A stretch of DNA of 42,917 nucleotides from assembly GCF_035486915.1 (NCBI RefSeq), contig NZ_DATHMR010000216.1, forward strand, positions 1 through 42,917, in the 5' to 3' direction. Both the position numbers and the translations under genes were made by a program. Under the pieces are notes generated by a model, which saw only the letters and a list, made by a program, of their open reading frames with translations, did no database searches and had not been told where the DNA came from. The stretch is from Dyella_B sp035486915 (GTDB lineage Bacteria; Pseudomonadota; Gammaproteobacteria; Xanthomonadales; Rhodanobacteraceae). Positions within the stretch are counted from its first letter, which is position 1. Every line of letters begins with the position of its first letter. This document shows positions 24,112 to 31,504 of the stretch, piece by piece.

Positions 24112-25997
24112 GCAGTCGCTACAACGCCGCCGATATCGAAGTCCTCTCCGGCCTTGACCCCGTCAAACGCCGCCCGGGCATGTACACCGACACCTCGCGC
24201 CCGAACCATCTGGCGCAGGAAGTCATCGACAACTCGGTGGACGAGGCGCTGGCCGGTCACGCCAAGTCGATTGAAGTGATCCTTCATACCGATGGCTCGG
24301 TGGAAGTGAGCGACGATGGTCGCGGTATGCCGGTCGACATCCATCCCGACGAAGGCATTCCAGGCGTCGAGCTGATCCTCACGCGCCTGCATGCAGGCGG
24401 CAAATTCTCCGGCAAGAACTACAACTTCTCCGGCGGCTTGCACGGCGTGGGCGTCTCGGTGGTGAATGCGTTGTCGAGCAAGGTGCTGGTCACCATTCGC
24501 CGCGATGGCAACGAATACACCATGGGCTTCGCACATGGCGACCGCGTAAGCGACCTGAAAATCATCGGCACCGTACCGAAAAAGAAAACCGGCACCACGG
24601 TTCGCTTCTGGGCCGATCCCAAATATTTCGATTCACCGAAGATCTCGCTTCCCAAGCTCAAGCATCTGCTGCGTGCGAAAGCGGTCCTGTGCGCCGGCCT
24701 CAATGTCAAACTCACCGATGAAGCAAGCGGTGAAGTCAGCGAGTGGTACTACGAAGACGGCTTGCGCGATTACCTGCGCGGCGAGCTCGACGGTGCCGAG
24801 TGTCTTCCCGCCGAGCTGTTCGTACATCACATCGCACGCGAAAAAGAAGGCCTGGATGTCGCGCTGACGTGGTCGCCAGAAGGCGAGCTTGTCCAGGAAA
24901 GCTACGTCAACCTCATTCCTACCATGCAAGGCGGCACGCACGTCAACGGATTGCGCACGGGCCTGACCAACGCCGTACGCGAGTTCTGCGATATCCGCAA
25001 TCTGCTGCCGCGCGGTGTGAAGCTCGCGCCCGAAGATGTCTGGGAACGCCTGGCGTTCGTGCTGTCCGTCAAACTGCAGGACCCACAATTCGCTGGGCAA
25101 ACCAAAGAACGTCTCTCTTCACGCGATGCGGCGGCACTCGTCGAAAGCGTCGCGCACGACGGTTTCAGTCTTTGGCTCAACCAGCACGTCGATCTTGGCG
25201 AACGCATTGCGCAATTGGCGATCGAACGCGCCAGCGCGCGCCTGAAGGCGGCCAAGCAAGTCGTGCGCAAGAAGATCACGCAAGGTCCTGCCCTTCCCGG
25301 CAAGCTCGCAGACTGCACCGCGACCGATCTCACGCGCACCGAACTGTTCCTTGTCGAAGGTGACTCGGCAGGCGGTAGTGCGAAGCAGGCACGCGATAAA
25401 GACTTTCAGGCCATCCTTCCATTGCGCGGCAAAATCCTCAATACGTGGGAAGTGGAATCCACTTCCGTGCTCGCGTCGGAGGAGGTCCACAACCTGGCCA
25501 TCGCTATCGGTTGCGATCCGGGCAAGGACGATTTGAGCGGCTTGCGCTACGGCAAAGTCATCATCCTCGCCGACGCCGATTCTGACGGCCTGCACATTGC
25601 CACGCTGCTCAGCGCACTCTTCCTGCGTCACTTCCCGACGCTGGTTCGCGACGGTCACGTGTTCGTCGCCATGCCGCCATTGTTCCGTGTCGACGTGGGC
25701 AAACAGGTGTTCTATTGCCTGGACGAAAACGAAAAAGCCGCGATGCTCCAACGCATCGAGCGTGAAAAGATCAAAGGCCAGGTCACGGTCACGCGCTTCA
25801 AGGGCCTGGGTGAAATGAACCCGTCGCAGCTGCGCGAATCGGCCATTTACCCTGACACGCGTCGCTTGGTGCAACTTACTGTCGACGATCCCGAGGGTAC
25901 GACAAAGCTGATGGATATGCTGCTGGCCAAGAAACGTGCGGGCGACCGCAAGAGCTGGCTTGAAGAAAAAGGCGATCTGGCCACACTCGAAGTCTGA
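24108..25997 (+). CDS. parE: DNA topoisomerase IV subunit B
   Basis: ParE is the ATPase subunit of topoisomerase IV, which decatenates daughter chromosomes. The GHKL ATP site is seen in EVIDNSVDEALAGHA (Asp41, Asn42, Glu46) and FSGGLHGVGVSVVNAL. The TOPRIM domain has LVEGDSAGGSAKQARD (Glu417) and ILADADSDGLHI (Asp489, Asp491, Asp493). The length of 629 residues and the sequence AKQARDKDFQAILPLRGKILN mark it as ParE rather than GyrB, which is about 800 residues. parC is not in the window. A strong terminator follows at 26024. Confidence 0.97.
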   Translation: MSSRYNAADIEVLSGLDPVKRRPGMYTDTSRPNHLAQEVIDNSVDEALAGHAKSIEVILHTDGSVEVSDDGRGMPVDIHPDEGIPGVELILTRLHAGGKFSGKNYNFSGGLHGVGVSVVNALSSKVLVTIRRDGNEYTMGFAHGDRVSDLKIIGTVPKKKTGTTVRFWADPKYFDSPKISLPKLKHLLRAKAVLCAGLNVKLTDEASGEVSEWYYEDGLRDYLRGELDGAECLPAELFVHHIAREKEGLDVALTWSPEGELVQESYVNLIPTMQGGTHVNGLRTGLTNAVREFCDIRNLLPRGVKLAPEDVWERLAFVLSVKLQDPQFAGQTKERLSSRDAAALVESVAHDGFSLWLNQHVDLGERIAQLAIERASARLKAAKQVVRKKITQGPALPGKLADCTATDLTRTELFLVEGDSAGGSAKQARDKDFQAILPLRGKILNTWEVESTSVLASEEVHNLAIAIGCDPGKDDLSGLRYGKVIILADADSDGLHIATLLSALFLRHFPTLVRDGHVFVAMPPLFRVDVGKQVFYCLDENEKAAMLQRIEREKIKGQVTVTRFKGLGEMNPSQLRESAIYPDTRRLVQLTVDDPEGTTKLMDMLLAKKRAGDRKSWLEEKGDLATLEV

Positions 25998-26023
25998 GCA
26001 CATCCATGACATAAGCCATGAAC

Positions 26024-26047
26024 GCGCCGCCCCAAGCGGCGCTTTTT
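26024..26047 (+). terminator. parE terminator
   Basis: GCGCCGC (26024-26030) and GCGGCGC (26036-26042) form a perfect seven-base-pair stem with loop CCCAA. TTTTT follows at 26043-26047. It lies 27 bases after the parE stop. Confidence 0.92.
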
Positions 26048-26181
26048 CCATCTACGGAGGGGGACATCCGGTAAGAATTTTTTTGCGCGATAGCGCTTGG
26101 CGCGCCAACCAGCCCGAAGAGGCTTCATTTGGAGCACCTACAGCGCTAAGGTAAAGCGTCTTTTCCTGTCGGATTTCTGCC

Positions 26182-26703
26182 ATGGCACTTGTGCCGCCCT
26201 TCGATCTCCAGCGCTGGATCGCCGAACACCGTCACCTGCTCAAACCGCCGGTGGGCAACAAATGCATCGTCGATGGCGATTTCATCATCATGATCGTGGG
26301 TGGACCGAACGCGCGCACCGACTATCACCATGACGAAGGCCCCGAGTTCTTCTATCAGATCGAAGGCGAGATGGTGTTGAAGGTGCAGGACGATGGGCAG
26401 GCACGAGATATTCCCATTCGAGCTGGCGAGATTTTCTATTTGCCGCCGCGTGTACCCCATTCACCACAACGCATGCCCGATTCCATCGGCATGGTGATCG
26501 AGCGGCGACGCCTGAGGAACGAGAAGGATGGTCTTCTATGGTTCTGCGAACGCTGCAATAGCAAGCTTTACGAAGAATATTTCACGCTAAATGACATCGA
26601 AACCGATTTTCCGCCGGTATTCGATCGCTTCTATGCCTCTCACGATGCGCGCACCTGCAAAGTGTGCGGCCATCTCAATCCCGCGCCGGCGCGTTACGGC
26701 TAA
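26182..26703 (+). CDS. 3-hydroxyanthranilate 3,4-dioxygenase
   Basis: The 173-residue cupin opens the ring of 3-hydroxyanthranilate in the kynurenine route from tryptophan (to quinolinate/NAD or to degradation). Predicted iron ligands are His49, Glu55 and His93 (DYHHDEGPEFFYQIEGEM and PPRVPHSPQRMPDS), with Arg45 for substrate binding. A C-terminal rubredoxin-like iron site is formed by Cys122, Cys125, Cys159 and Cys162 (FCERCNSK and CKVCGHLNP), as in bacterial and fungal homologues. No other kynurenine gene is in the window. The gene ends overlapping the convergent Nudix gene by four bases. Confidence 0.94.
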   Translation: MALVPPFDLQRWIAEHRHLLKPPVGNKCIVDGDFIIMIVGGPNARTDYHHDEGPEFFYQIEGEMVLKVQDDGQARDIPIRAGEIFYLPPRVPHSPQRMPDSIGMVIERRRLRNEKDGLLWFCERCNSKLYEEYFTLNDIETDFPPVFDRFYASHDARTCKVCGHLNPAPARYG

Positions 26704-27257
26704 AAGGCACTCGCCTCGCGCGTGAGCCATTTTTGCGCCATGCGGCGCAGCGACTCATCGGTGTCGCGCGCCGTAGCGAGCGTTTCTATCTGCACCCAGG
26801 CCAGCTCCAGGGATTCATCGCTGACTGCAAACGTATCGCGCACGCCCGCGCGCACGACGTAGCGCACGTCGTAATGCCAATGTCCGGACTCATTTGTCCG
26901 TTCGGGAATCCAGTGCCGATCGACATCGAAAATGTCGTACTCAATTGTAAGTCCGGGAATACCTGATTCTTCTTCAGCCTCGCGTAATGCGACAGCGGCA
27001 AGGTCGCTGTCGCCATCAGCGTGACCACCCAACTGAAGCCATCTGTTCAACTTGCGGTGATGCGTGAGCAAGACGCGCTTGCCGCTTGCATCCACAAGCC
27101 ATGCCGAACCGGTGAAATGTCCCGATTCATACTCGCGATCGAAGGGATGCGAAGCGCTGGCTAGAAACGATAGACAGTCCGCCGCGTGAGCATCACCGGG
27201 GTAGCGGTGCGCGTAATCCAACAAGCTTTGTTGCAAATTCACACGATCTCTCGACAT
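26700..27257 (-). CDS. Nudix hydrolase
   Basis: The 185-residue protein has a Nudix box, LQLGGHADGDSDLAAVALREAEEESGI. The REAEEESGI part is exact, but the first Glu of the consensus GX5E is replaced by Ser, a position that normally supports the helix rather than binding metal. FTGSAWLVDASGKRVLLTHH precedes it, which is typical of Nudix enzymes hydrolysing nucleoside diphosphate derivatives. HWHYDVRYVV and VQIETL follow. The substrate cannot be told from sequence. It is convergent with the hydroxyanthranilate dioxygenase. Confidence 0.88.
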   Translation of the reverse strand: MSRDRVNLQQSLLDYAHRYPGDAHAADCLSFLASASHPFDREYESGHFTGSAWLVDASGKRVLLTHHRKLNRWLQLGGHADGDSDLAAVALREAEEESGIPGLTIEYDIFDVDRHWIPERTNESGHWHYDVRYVVRAGVRDTFAVSDESLELAWVQIETLATARDTDESLRRMAQKWLTREASAF

Positions 27258-27571
27258 TCAAAAAATCTGACTAAAACGAATCACAGCATGGAATGCATAA
27301 AACAGCCGCGCTCTGAAGATGTTCTTCAATCGTACGCGACCGCATGGATCTCCAGCCAGCCCGTGCAAAAACTCACGCTACGCAAGTGCCATGTGGCCGC
27401 GGCAAAAATGTTGCTGGAATGGAGTGCTGACCGGCGACGCCTAGCCGCAATGCAGCTTGTACCTGCGGCCTCCGCTGGGCTATGGTTCGAGGCTTGCGTG
27501 CAGGGGTGTCCCCGAGCGGTGCTACAGGCCTTCCTACAACTAAAAGCTGCCATTCCCAGAGGGGGAGCTAC
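27258..27571. other. intergenic region upstream of the first permease
   Basis: About 310 bases separate the Nudix start from the permease start. Most of it is covered by a rightward open frame described separately. No promoter was picked with confidence. The T/A-rich stretch near 27255-27285 is the likeliest promoter location for both divergent transcripts. Confidence 0.4.
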
Positions 27572-27578
27572 ATGCTGA
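27288..27578 (+). CDS. possible small hypothetical protein overlapping the permease start
   Basis: A 96-residue frame begins MECIKQPRSEDVLQSYATAW and ends PRGGATC. It stops seven bases inside the permease gene (ATGCTGA), an arrangement that would allow translational coupling. I recognise no family. It has no clear ribosome site before its ATG, and other frames here are also open, so it may be only leader DNA. Confidence 0.25.
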   Translation: MECIKQPRSEDVLQSYATAWISSQPVQKLTLRKCHVAAAKMLLEWSADRRRLAAMQLVPAASAGLWFEACVQGCPRAVLQAFLQLKAAIPRGGATC

Positions 27579-29059
27579 AGAATCTTTTTGCGACGACATC
27601 CATTGCGGAATCGTCGAGCGGCTCGGGAGATATCCCCGACGGCGGCGCCCCTGGTGAAGTGACACTCAAGCGCGCGCTGACCGCTCGCCACCTTATCTTG
27701 CTGGGTATTGGCGCCATCATCGGTGCCGGTATTTTTGTAATCACCGGCCAGGCCGCGGCAGAACATGCAGGGCCGGCTGTTGTGCTGAGTTTCGTGCTCG
27801 CGGGTATCGCCTGCGCATTGGCGGCGGTTTGCTACGCAGAGTTCGCCGCCATGCTGCCTGTCTCGGGCAGCGCCTACTCTTATTCCTACGCCACGCTCGG
27901 TGAATATGTCGCCTGGTTCGTCGGCTGGAGTCTCGTACTTGAGTACCTTTTCACGGTGGCCACCGTCGCAGCTGGCTGGTCGGGTTATTTTAACAAACTA
28001 CTTTTGTTGATCAGTGGCTGGATTGGTCATGACGTGTCACTACCGCAGACACTCTCCGCGGCGCCCTTTACCGTGGTGAATGGACATATCCAGGCAACGG
28101 GCATGCTGATCAACTTGCCTGCAGTAGCGATCATCGCCGCCATCGCGGGACTGTGCTACGTCGGTATCACTCAATCGGCTTTCGTCAACTCGATCATCGT
28201 CGCGATTAAGGTCACGGTGATTCTGTTGTTCATCGCGTTTGCCGCCAAGTACGTCAATCCCGATCACTGGCACCCTTTCATCCCCGCCAACGAAGGTGGT
28301 TCCAAATACGGCTGGAGTGGCGTGACTCGCGCAGCTGCCATCGTCTTCTTCTCGTACATCGGTTTTGATGCGGTTTCTACCGCAGCAGGCGAAGCCAAGA
28401 ATCCGCAACGCGACATGCCGATCGGAATCCTCGGCTCGCTGATTTTGTGCACGATCCTGTACATCATCGTTTCCGCGATCATTACCGGCCTCACTGACTT
28501 CCGTCTGCTCGGCACGCCGGAACCTGTATCGACCGCACTAGACGGCTATCCTCAACTGCACTGGCTGCAGGTGATCGTTGTGATCGGTGCCGTCACAGGT
28601 TTGAGTTCGGTGATCCTCGTGATGTTGATGGGGCAGCCACGCATCTTCTACTCGATGGCGCGTGACGGTCTCATTCCCGCTTTGTTCGGCCGCATCCATC
28701 CGAAGTTCCGCACGCCACACGTCGGCACCGTAGTTGTTGGCGTAGCGGCTGCTTTGCTGGGTGGCATGTTCAACATTGGTGTACTTGGCGAAATGGTGGC
28801 CATGGGTACGCTGTTGGCCTTCGCGACGGTTTGCATCGGCGTGCTAGTTTTGCGCCGCACACGCCCAGAGCTGAAGCGAGCATTCCGCGTACCGCTTGCG
28901 GTCATCGTTTGCCCACTGGGTGCATTGGCCTGTATGTATTTGTTCATGCAGTCCTTCGTGGAACACTGGCGCTGGATGGTGACGTGGATTGTGCTGGGCC
29001 AGATCATCTATTTCGGTTACGGCTATTCGCACAGCAAGCTGCGCAAAAAGTCCGCCTGA
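27572..29059 (+). CDS. APC-family amino acid permease (first of a tandem pair)
   Basis: The 495-residue protein is a proton-coupled amino acid transporter of the APC superfamily, cationic-amino-acid-transporter branch (YfnA-like). Helix 1 has the substrate-binding GAIIGAGIFVITG, followed by YAEFAAMLPVSGSAYSYSYAT and FFSYIGFDAVSTAAGEAKNP. About 12 membrane helices are visible to the end. I start at ATG 27572, preceded by GGGGGAG, and not at the longer frame beginning at 27482. The next gene encodes a close paralogue. A terminator separates them, so each probably has its own promoter. Substrate is unknown. Confidence 0.93.
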   Translation: MLKNLFATTSIAESSSGSGDIPDGGAPGEVTLKRALTARHLILLGIGAIIGAGIFVITGQAAAEHAGPAVVLSFVLAGIACALAAVCYAEFAAMLPVSGSAYSYSYATLGEYVAWFVGWSLVLEYLFTVATVAAGWSGYFNKLLLLISGWIGHDVSLPQTLSAAPFTVVNGHIQATGMLINLPAVAIIAAIAGLCYVGITQSAFVNSIIVAIKVTVILLFIAFAAKYVNPDHWHPFIPANEGGSKYGWSGVTRAAAIVFFSYIGFDAVSTAAGEAKNPQRDMPIGILGSLILCTILYIIVSAIITGLTDFRLLGTPEPVSTALDGYPQLHWLQVIVVIGAVTGLSSVILVMLMGQPRIFYSMARDGLIPALFGRIHPKFRTPHVGTVVVGVAAALLGGMFNIGVLGEMVAMGTLLAFATVCIGVLVLRRTRPELKRAFRVPLAVIVCPLGALACMYLFMQSFVEHWRWMVTWIVLGQIIYFGYGYSHSKLRKKSA

Positions 29060-29071
29060 CCACGTCCAAGG

Positions 29072-29094
29072 GGCCGGCTTCGAGCCGGCCTTTT
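29072..29094 (+). terminator. terminator between the two permeases
   Basis: GGCCGGCT (29072-29079) and AGCCGGCC (29083-29090) form an eight-base-pair stem with loop TCG and are followed by TTTT. It lies 12 bases after the first permease stop. Confidence 0.9.
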
Positions 29095-29148
29095 GCATTT
29101 ATCCGAATGTTTCGATAGTTCAGCGCCTAGCACCAAGCAGGTTTACGC

Positions 29149-30609
29149 ATGCTCAAGCAGCTTTTCGCCCGCAAGACCGATTTCTCAGAAGACGCCGATA
29201 CGACGCACGGCCCCAGCCTTCGTCGCACGCTCGGCCCCTGGGGCATTACCGCACTGGGTATCGGCGCGGTAATCGGAAGCGGCATTTTCGTCGTGACGGG
29301 TCAGGCTGCTGCAGAGCACGCCGGTCCCGCCGTGTTGATCTCTTTCATTCTTGCTGCGATCTGCAGCGGCTTTACAGCGCTGTGCTATTCGGAATTCGCG
29401 ACGTTGATTCCGATTTCCGGTAGTTCGTATTCGTATGCATATGCCACGCTGGGCGAAGTGGTCGCCTGGTTTATCGGCTGGAACATGGTGCTGGAATACG
29501 GCATCTCCGCTTCGGCGGTAGCGACCAGCTGGACGGGTTATTTCACCAGTTTGCTCGATAGCGTCGGCATCCATCTGCCACCTTCACTTTCTGATGCGCC
29601 CCTTGCTTATACGAACAATGGATTGGTGGCGACGGGTCACCTTATTAACCTGCCCGCGGTCGCAATCGTCCTCGCACTGACGTGGGTGTGCTACGTCGGT
29701 ATTCGCGAATCCGCCGGTATCAATCTGGGCATGGTCGCGCTGAAAGTGGGCCTGATCATCCTCGTCGTGGTCGCCGGTTATCGCTATGTGAATCCGGCGA
29801 ACTGGCACCCTTTCATTCCGGCCTCGCAAGGTAATCACAAGTACGGCTGGGATGGCATCCTGCGCGGCGCGGGCATGGTGTTCTTCGCCTATATCGGATT
29901 CGAGGCGACGTCGACCGCGGCGCAGGAGTGCAAGAACCCACAGCGCGACCTGCCGTTCGGTACGCTCGTGTCGCTGGTTATCTGCACAGTTTTATATCTG
30001 GCGATGGCTGCGGTACTTACCGGCCTGATTTCGTATACGCAGCTGGGTACGGACGAACCCATCGTCACGGCGATCCGGGCGCATGCAGAACTCAACTGGC
30101 TACGTCCGTGGGTCGAGGTCGGCGCGCTGATTGGATTGTCATCGGTGATCCTGGTCATGATCATCGCGCAGCCGCGCATCTTCATGATCATGTCGCGCGA
30201 CGGATTGCTGCCTCCTGTGTTCAGCCGCATTCATCCCAAACATCGAACGCCGCACCTCAATACCATCATTACGGGCGTCGGCATCGCGATACTCGCGGCA
30301 ATCTTTCCGCTCGACCTGCTCGCCAATCTCACGTCGATGGGTACCTTGATCGCTTTCGTCGCGGTCTGCGCAGGCGTGCTGATTCTTCGCTACACGTCAC
30401 CGGAACTGCCGCGCACCTTCCGCGTGCCGTGGGCGCACTTCACCTGCATAGCAGGCGTGCTCAGCTGCCTGGCGCTACTGGCCACGATGGACTGGTTCAA
30501 CTGGGCGCTAATGATCGCCTGGACAGTCATCGGGCTGGCGATTTATTTCGCCTATGGGGTTCGCCATAGTCACCTGCGTCTCGCCAATAACTCAGCACAG
30601 ACCAAATAA
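29149..30609 (+). CDS. APC-family amino acid permease (second of a tandem pair)
   Basis: The 486-residue protein is a close paralogue of the preceding permease along its length: GAVIGSGIFVVTG in helix 1, YSEFATLIPISGSSYSYAYAT, then FFAYIGFEATSTAAQECKNP and SRIHPKHRTPHLNT. About 12 membrane helices are visible. Divergence in the N-terminal 20 residues and in the loops around residues 145-160 suggests an old duplication. The start ATG 29149 follows the terminator of the first gene by about 55 bases. The strong similarity implies overlapping substrates, which sequence cannot name. After its stop lies an AT-rich intergenic region. Confidence 0.94.
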   Translation: MLKQLFARKTDFSEDADTTHGPSLRRTLGPWGITALGIGAVIGSGIFVVTGQAAAEHAGPAVLISFILAAICSGFTALCYSEFATLIPISGSSYSYAYATLGEVVAWFIGWNMVLEYGISASAVATSWTGYFTSLLDSVGIHLPPSLSDAPLAYTNNGLVATGHLINLPAVAIVLALTWVCYVGIRESAGINLGMVALKVGLIILVVVAGYRYVNPANWHPFIPASQGNHKYGWDGILRGAGMVFFAYIGFEATSTAAQECKNPQRDLPFGTLVSLVICTVLYLAMAAVLTGLISYTQLGTDEPIVTAIRAHAELNWLRPWVEVGALIGLSSVILVMIIAQPRIFMIMSRDGLLPPVFSRIHPKHRTPHLNTIITGVGIAILAAIFPLDLLANLTSMGTLIAFVAVCAGVLILRYTSPELPRTFRVPWAHFTCIAGVLSCLALLATMDWFNWALMIAWTVIGLAIYFAYGVRHSHLRLANNSAQTK

Positions 30610-30678
30610 TCGTCCATCTCCAGCAAAAAGTGCCTAATTTCCTTTAATTACCAATAACGTGTTGCGAACGGCTTTCTA

Positions 30679-30706
30679 TTGACATGAAATGATGGATCTG
30701 TAAATT
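30679..30706 (+). promoter_or_regulatory. candidate promoter P1 of the putative small RNA
   Basis: A perfect TTGACA (30679-30684) is followed after 16 bases by TAAATT (30701-30706, four of six consensus). It lies in the most AT-rich stretch of the window. It precedes no protein-coding gene on this strand for about 800 bases. Confidence 0.5.
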
Positions 30707-30734
30707 TGTCATAAGTCATTGAAAAATATATATA
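30706..30734 (+). promoter_or_regulatory. candidate promoter P2 of the putative small RNA
   Basis: TTGTCA (30706-30711) and TATATA (30729-30734) are separated by 17 bases. TATAAA at 30731 offers an alternative -10. Transcription would start near 30742, just before the folded segment. The AT-rich run gaaaaatatatataaat is unlike its GC-rich surroundings. Confidence 0.55.
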
Positions 30735-30741
30735 AATAGTC

Positions 30742-30955
30742 GTCTCACCAGAAATTTCCAGTCGCGGTTCGCCCCTCCGAAGTCAACCGGAGTATGATCG
30801 ACAGCCCGAGGGTTGATCACTTGGCAGTGGGCCCCGGATCGCGACCCGGCACGTCAGGCGAGTCAGCTCCTCAGCCTGACGTGTCCGGGTAGCACTTCTT
30901 AGCGACACCCTTTCGTTTTCATCGAGCGCCTGCACTTGTGCGGGCGTTTTCTTTT
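30742..30955 (+). ncRNA. candidate structured small RNA, family not recognised
   Basis: This GC-rich segment starts just after two promoter-like sites and ends in a strong intrinsic terminator, with no open frame of note. Stems in order: CTCCG/CGGAG (30775-30779 with 30788-30792); TGATC/GATCA (30795-30799 with 30815-30819); a long hairpin with ACCCGG plus CACGTCAGGC on the 5' side (30844-30859) and GCCTGACGTG, one bulge, CCGGGT on the 3' side (30874-30890), 16 pairs in all; and the terminator hairpin. GTCGC at 30761 can also pair with GCGAC at 30902 to close the structure. It does not match the 6S RNA, SRP RNA, tmRNA, RNase P or riboswitch motifs I know. It may be a trans-acting regulatory RNA. 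The exact 5' end is inferred. Confidence 0.6.
30927..30955 (+). terminator. terminator of the putative small RNA
   Basis: CGCCTGCA (30927-30934) and TGCGGGCG (30939-30946) form an eight-base-pair stem including one U-G pair, with loop CTTG. TTTTCTTTT follows. There is no coding gene on this strand that it could otherwise serve except the permease 300 bases upstream. Confidence 0.88.
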
Positions 30956-30960
30956 GCGCA

Positions 30961-30987
30961 AATAAAAGGCCGGCGCGTAGCCGGCCT
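30961..30987 (-). terminator. HiPIP gene terminator
   Basis: On the minus strand AGGCCGGC (30987-30980) pairs with GCCGGCCT (30974-30967), loop TACGC, and is followed by TTTATT. It lies about 30 bases after the HiPIP stop. Confidence 0.85.
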
Positions 30988-31016
30988 GCACAAACATATG
31001 GCGTCGTGAATGCGCG

Positions 31017-31349
31017 TCAGGCTTTCTTAGCGGTGTGTGAGATGCACCAACCCTTCGCACTCACCGCCTTGCCGGGGAACAGCTGGCAAGGGCCGTAACC
31101 CGTCGCCGCACCTGAATAGAATTGACAATTGGCACACGTATTGCCAGCCGTGTGCTTGGGATCTTTTGTCGTTGCAGCATCTTCGACATAACCCAGCGCC
31201 TTGGCGGTGGGATCCGCTTCAGAGAGGTGCGGCAAATCGTCGGCGCGCGCTGTGCGCGGCAGTCCAGTCACCAGCGCCGCGGCGACAGCAGTGCCGGCAG
31301 CAAGCTTGAGGAAACGACGACGTGATTCGATATCTTCATGCCCAGACAT
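31017..31349 (-). CDS. high-potential iron-sulfur protein (HiPIP), Tat-exported
   Basis: HiPIPs are small periplasmic [4Fe-4S] electron carriers. The precursor has 110 residues from ATG 31349, preceded by GGGGA. A twin-arginine signal is clear (ESRRRFLKLAAGT, hydrophobic stretch, then ARA). Mature Cys72, Cys75, Cys88 and Cys102 give the spacing C-x2-C-x12-C-x13-C typical of HiPIP, within TCANCQF, GPCQLF and GWCISH. The frame extends upstream to 31403 but those residues do not fit a Tat precursor. The partner of the carrier is not shown by context; the cyo oxidase in this window uses quinol, not HiPIP. Confidence 0.94.
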   Translation of the reverse strand: MSGHEDIESRRRFLKLAAGTAVAAALVTGLPRTARADDLPHLSEADPTAKALGYVEDAATTKDPKHTAGNTCANCQFYSGAATGYGPCQLFPGKAVSAKGWCISHTAKKA

Positions 31350-31449
31350 AACAATCCCCATCACGGTTTGTATGCCGCTCCATTGCGGCGACTCCGCGGG
31401 CATCGTAACGCCATCAGGGCCCTAGGGGCCTGTTCGCGAATAGCTCGCA

Positions 31450-31477
31450 TTTTCACCTTCCGCCCCCATGCTATAGT
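31450..31477 (+). promoter_or_regulatory. candidate mtnB promoter
   Basis: TTTTCA (31450-31455) and TATAGT (31472-31477) are separated by 16 bases and lie about 30 bases before the mtnB ATG. The -10 box is good and the -35 box weak, suggesting that an activator may help. Confidence 0.45.
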
Positions 31478-31488
31478 GATGCTTCGTT

Positions 31489-31498
31489 TGGACGTCCA
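31489..31498. promoter_or_regulatory. palindrome TGGACGTCCA before mtnB
   Basis: A perfect 10-base palindrome lies between the predicted transcription start and the mtnB ATG (31505), where the ribosome site should be. Its GACGTC core resembles the core of the enterobacterial MetJ box (AGACGTCT), but only one copy is present. It may be an operator linking methionine salvage to methionine or SAM supply. Confidence 0.35.
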
Positions 31499-31504
31499 TT
31501 TGCC

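Noticed and set aside
27495..27520. Sequence resembling a tRNA fragment (GGTTCGAGGC and GGGGTGTCCCCGAGCGGT)
   Set aside because: The pieces are in the wrong order and no acceptor, anticodon or T-arm stems can be formed.
30760..30900. Possible known riboswitch or 6S RNA in the permease-HiPIP interval
   Set aside because: I compared it by eye with the cobalamin, SAM, SAH, TPP, glycine, cyclic di-GMP, fluoride and guanidine motifs and 6S RNA. None of their conserved cores is present.
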